Part shown: positions 49,106 to 51,855 of the stretch, piece by piece | Layout: each line of letters opens with the position of its first letter | How positions within the stretch are numbered: position 1 is the stretch's first letter | Assembly (NCBI GenBank): GCA_035292885.1 | Contig: DATDPG010000021.1 | Span: forward strand, 1 to 51,855 | Direction of reading: 5' to 3' | DNA: 51,855 bases | Source of the DNA: Bdellovibrionota bacterium | GTDB lineage: Bacteria > Bdellovibrionota_G > JALEGL01 > DATDPG01 | The notes under the pieces: generated by a model | Told to the model about the DNA's origin: nothing | Databases searched by the model: none | Seen by the model: only the letters and a program-made list of their open reading frames with translations | Position numbers and translations under genes: made by a program

Positions 49106-51682
49106 ATGGTAATAAAAATGCATTTCGGTCCACAAGGGTTCTCGTTCATCGAACTCCTTGTCGGGATTACGCTTTCGGCGATTCTTGGCGCCTTTGCGTA
49201 CAAGGTATTTACCAGCACGCTATCGGTCCAAGTCAGTCAAAAAGACCTTTCCACATATCAAGGAACGGCGGCGGAAGCCCTGGAGGGCATTCGACGCGAC
49301 ATCAAGTTCGCGGACATCAGCCTTATAAAATCCGGTTTTCCTTCCATCTCCGTCCTTAATTACTCCACCAGTCCAAATATTCCGTACACTCCAAACCAGC
49401 GCCTGAGCGTTTGGTTTCCCGAACGAACCAAAAAGTTATTTACATTGACTCAGCCGTATGACTGGGCCGCGGGATTAAATCCTCTCAGTCCGACCCCTCC
49501 TTTTTTGGGTGGCGTGGGCTGGTGCGTGCCGATCTCGCCACTGGTCGATGCGACGGACCTATTTTCCTATGTCCCAGGCACAACTTATCCGAACTGGACA
49601 ATCCTCTGGGCCCCCGGCTTAAGCCTCAACTACTACAGCAACCTGACGAGCTGCCACACCGATTCTGTGACTGGAAAGACCGATGGGGGAAATATTGTAT
49701 CGTTGCCTGCTCAGTCACCGAACGACGGGCGAACGCGTTACATCCCCGCAAACGCGCTGATTGGCCGTCAACTCACCAGCCGAGCGGTCGGGTTGGTTTT
49801 TCCATTATCCGGAATTGGCGGCCTTGCCCCCGTCGCATCCGATATCGGCTCGATTTACACATACGTGAGTTCGTCCGCGACGTTAGGTGTGGACACCTCC
49901 TCCTCCCTCCCGGCCCGGACGTTGAGTTTCACGTTCGATGTCGCCGGGACTGAAAAGGCGAGTCTTACCACGGATAAGGATAAACGAGACGTTACGGCCA
50001 TCAACATTAACGTCGGAGGGGCCGTGGAAACCCGCACCACCGACGGAAAACGAAAGGTGGTCGACGTTCCGTTTAAGTTCAAAGTGAAATTCGATTCGCG
50101 CAGCAATACGGACGCCTTTCCGACCGATACCAACCTCTTGACCCCGAATCTCGCGACCATTTCCGGGCGTGGTGTCGGCCAGCTTGCGGTCGATGACAAA
50201 GGAGGGAATGTTTATCTTTACGTGCCGACGGTCGAATGGTCGGCACTCGCCAATCCGATCGAAAGTTCAATCGGTCATATTACGGTGATCGATTCTACGG
50301 ACGGCTCGGTGAAGAAGGATTGGATTCTGAAATGGAACTCCGTCAGCAACCCAGGAAACCCGCTTAACTTTATTCCCATGAAAGCTACAGTGGCCTCCTC
50401 CGGCATCGTCATCGGCGGTTACGCGAGAGACATGGACGCGGGACGAACACGCAGAGCCATTCTTTTTCACATTCCCCGAGAAGGTTTCGATCCAAACAAC
50501 AAAATCAATTGGAGCGCTACCCCTACGTATCAAGTTCTTGGTGACGAAAACGCGACACAGCCCCCGGCTGTCAATGCCCCCGCTCGCTCCGGACAGCACC
50601 TCTATTACATGGCCGATACGAGCAACGTTGCGGTTACCGGTAACACGATCTATTTCGGGAGCTATACAAGAACCGCGGCCATCCTTTTAGATGATTTCTT
50701 TAATCGATCCCAGGTCTATCAAACGACGGTCGTTAACCCAACGAGTGCACCGACCGTTTCGGCGACGTATTCGATTATCGACGAATTTCCCGACATGTGG
50801 CCGCTCGCGAATTTGAATTATCTGTCCGGAAAACTATTGTCGGCCATGGCCATCAACGCTTCGGGGGACCATCTTTATAAATGTTACGATTGGGATTACC
50901 CGACCTGGGCCAATAGTTGGACAGATTTGAAGGGGGCACTCTATTCCGGTAACCCATTGACATCGACGTTTCAAGACGACAAAGGATCGCCCCCCGAATA
51001 CGCTAAACTGGGGAGCTACGCAGAATTTTACGCTCAGGACGGAACGTGCACCGGAATGGATGTCGACAGCACGAACCGGCTCATTTTTACTAGCAAATTC
51101 AATTTTTACGTTTTCTCGCAAAGTCATATCGATGCCATTGTTACCGCTGTTGCGAATGGCACCACTGTCATCACTCGCCTCCTCTCTATGAACCCCGGGG
51201 CTGGGGGCGGATGGGCCACGGAATACAATGTGGGGGCGGATAATTTAAGCGAGGAGTCCGGACTCACGAGTTATGTTTTGCGCGGTGTCCAAGGGCTTGG
51301 TATCCGGAAACCGACCCCCGTGGGGCAAGCCTACGCTGAACTTTATTATTCTGAGGTTTCGTCTCCCGATCCCGCCGCGACCAGTAAGATCGGCAAATTC
51401 ACCCACGAACCGATGGGATCGGTCCCCCGTTTTGTGATGGCGCTCGCCCCCGTAAAAACAGCCTCCCTCATGAATCAGGCGGCTCTAACCACGATGAGCC
51501 GCCAACCGGACGATCTCGGAATCTACGGCATGTTGATGCCTCCGTCTGGAGTCAGTTCTACAAACGCCCTCAGTCATGAGCCGTTCAATTGCGCGCCGCA
51601 CGATCCTTATCCACCTTACACGGTAGCTACCGACCCATGGGACGACTGCATACGAAAGAAGCTCGGCGGACAATCACTCTAG
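49106..51682 (+). CDS. giant type IV pilin-like protein (858 residues)
   Basis: The N-terminus is a class III signal: a short basic leader, then QG|FSFIELLVGITLSAILGA with Glu at +5, cleaved by prepilin peptidase. After the usual amphipathic helix (QGTAAEALEGIRRDIKFAD, as in PilW-type minor pilins) comes about 780 residues of extracellular beta-rich sequence with repeats of 'S-G-x-x-V-I-G-G-Y' and 'G-N-T-I-Y-F-G' style. These resemble propeller-like blades (for example VGQLAVDDKGGNVYLYVP). Ordinary pilins have 130-350 residues. The next pilin-like gene overlaps its 3' end. A tip adhesin comparable in role to PilY1 is my inference. Confidence 0.78.
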   Translation: MVIKMHFGPQGFSFIELLVGITLSAILGAFAYKVFTSTLSVQVSQKDLSTYQGTAAEALEGIRRDIKFADISLIKSGFPSISVLNYSTSPNIPYTPNQRLSVWFPERTKKLFTLTQPYDWAAGLNPLSPTPPFLGGVGWCVPISPLVDATDLFSYVPGTTYPNWTILWAPGLSLNYYSNLTSCHTDSVTGKTDGGNIVSLPAQSPNDGRTRYIPANALIGRQLTSRAVGLVFPLSGIGGLAPVASDIGSIYTYVSSSATLGVDTSSSLPARTLSFTFDVAGTEKASLTTDKDKRDVTAININVGGAVETRTTDGKRKVVDVPFKFKVKFDSRSNTDAFPTDTNLLTPNLATISGRGVGQLAVDDKGGNVYLYVPTVEWSALANPIESSIGHITVIDSTDGSVKKDWILKWNSVSNPGNPLNFIPMKATVASSGIVIGGYARDMDAGRTRRAILFHIPREGFDPNNKINWSATPTYQVLGDENATQPPAVNAPARSGQHLYYMADTSNVAVTGNTIYFGSYTRTAAILLDDFFNRSQVYQTTVVNPTSAPTVSATYSIIDEFPDMWPLANLNYLSGKLLSAMAINASGDHLYKCYDWDYPTWANSWTDLKGALYSGNPLTSTFQDDKGSPPEYAKLGSYAEFYAQDGTCTGMDVDSTNRLIFTSKFNFYVFSQSHIDAIVTAVANGTTVITRLLSMNPGAGGGWATEYNVGADNLSEESGLTSYVLRGVQGLGIRKPTPVGQAYAELYYSEVSSPDPAATSKIGKFTHEPMGSVPRFVMALAPVKTASLMNQAALTTMSRQPDDLGIYGMLMPPSGVSSTNALSHEPFNCAPHDPYPPYTVATDPWDDCIRKKLGGQSL

Positions 51683-51855
51683 CAGCCGTAACGTTGCTCG
51701 AGCTGATGGTTTCCCTGACGATCGCGGGAATTATTCTCTGGCTGGGGATTAGTGTCATGACGGGGTACATACCGCGGCAGAAATTGAACTCCCAGGCGCA
51801 AAAACTCAGAAATTTCCTCGTGGCAGCGCAGGACCGGGCCAAGAATTCTCAACAG
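51637..51855 (+). CDS. type IV pilin-like protein, 3' end outside window
   Basis: A frame open to the last base (73 codons seen). After the leader GRLHTKEARRTITLAA comes VTLLELMVSLTIAGIILW, the class III prepilin helix with Glu at +5. The residue before the cleavage site would be Ala rather than Gly, which prepilin peptidases sometimes accept. The part after the helix (QKLRNFLVAAQDRAKNSQQ) matches pseudopilin/FimT-type minor pilins. The start overlaps the giant pilin gene by 46 bases in another frame. Confidence 0.75.
   Translation, partial: MGRLHTKEARRTITLAAVTLLELMVSLTIAGIILWLGISVMTGYIPRQKLNSQAQKLRNFLVAAQDRAKNSQQ

Noticed and set aside
1-51855. tRNA genes, CRISPR arrays, integrase-bounded island or plasmid origin
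   Set aside because: No tRNA-like cloverleaf with TTCRANNC loop in a gap, no regularly spaced repeats, and no integrase, transposase or replication gene found.

Overview
The window looks like a chromosomal segment of a Gram-negative, diderm bacterium with a Deltaproteobacteria-like gene stock. Evidence for this is outer-membrane beta-barrels, lipoproteins with lipoboxes, many multihaem c-type cytochromes, type IV pilin-like proteins, PilZ proteins and a receiver/DUF4388-like/J-like/TPR mosaic protein. The exact phylum cannot be fixed from the sequence; an uncultured lineage near Myxococcota, Bdellovibrionota or Desulfobacterota is my guess. Genes are tightly packed, often with 4-base ATGA or GTGA overlaps. 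I see no rRNA, tRNA, CRISPR array, prophage or complete insertion sequence.

Layout. 1-3.5 kb: LOG-family nucleotide hydrolase, outer-membrane protein, diiron oxygenase-like protein. 3.5-11.7 kb (minus strand): pyruvate kinase, then a LolD/FtsX-type ABC exporter with a LolA-like lipoprotein-sorting protein, a DUF1302-like barrel and a cation efflux protein. A palindromic mobile-element-like repeat is wedged inside this operon. 11.7-25 kb: housekeeping genes (two SDR enzymes, greA, proline dehydrogenase, cobalamin adenosyltransferase, ferredoxin, isoaspartyl peptidase, queE) mixed with signalling genes, a second copy of the repeat and a second palindromic element of another family. 25.06-26.2 kb has no credible gene. 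Its minus strand is purine-rich and folds into many short hairpins, several closed by GNRA tetraloops. I propose a large, possibly undescribed structured RNA.

26.5-30.5 kb: a three-subunit molybdenum hydroxylase whose FAD subunit carries the extra four-cysteine loop typical of 4-hydroxybenzoyl-CoA reductase, preceded by a MocA-like cofactor enzyme at 24.4 kb. 30.5-31.5 kb: a toxin-antitoxin-like pair in which an MNT nucleotidyltransferase is fused to a ribbon-helix-helix domain, with a tandem 8-bp palindromic operator at its start. 31.6-36.7 kb: 2-oxoglutarate:ferredoxin oxidoreductase (korA, korB) bracketed by two CBS-domain proteins, then queG.

36.9-45.2 kb: an electron-transfer island. 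It contains a 12-haem lipoprotein, a second haem lipoprotein, an SH3-plus-barrel outer-membrane protein, 10-haem and 20-haem secreted cytochromes, and a membrane protein fusing ferredoxin, thioredoxin-reductase-like and cytochrome-b-like domains. Together they could carry electrons from NAD(P)H across the inner membrane and periplasm to the cell surface. 45.6-51.9 kb: a small barrel, a DUF4230 protein, a VCBS-repeat gene remnant, a three-PilZ membrane protein and two pilin-like proteins, one very large and one cut by the window end.
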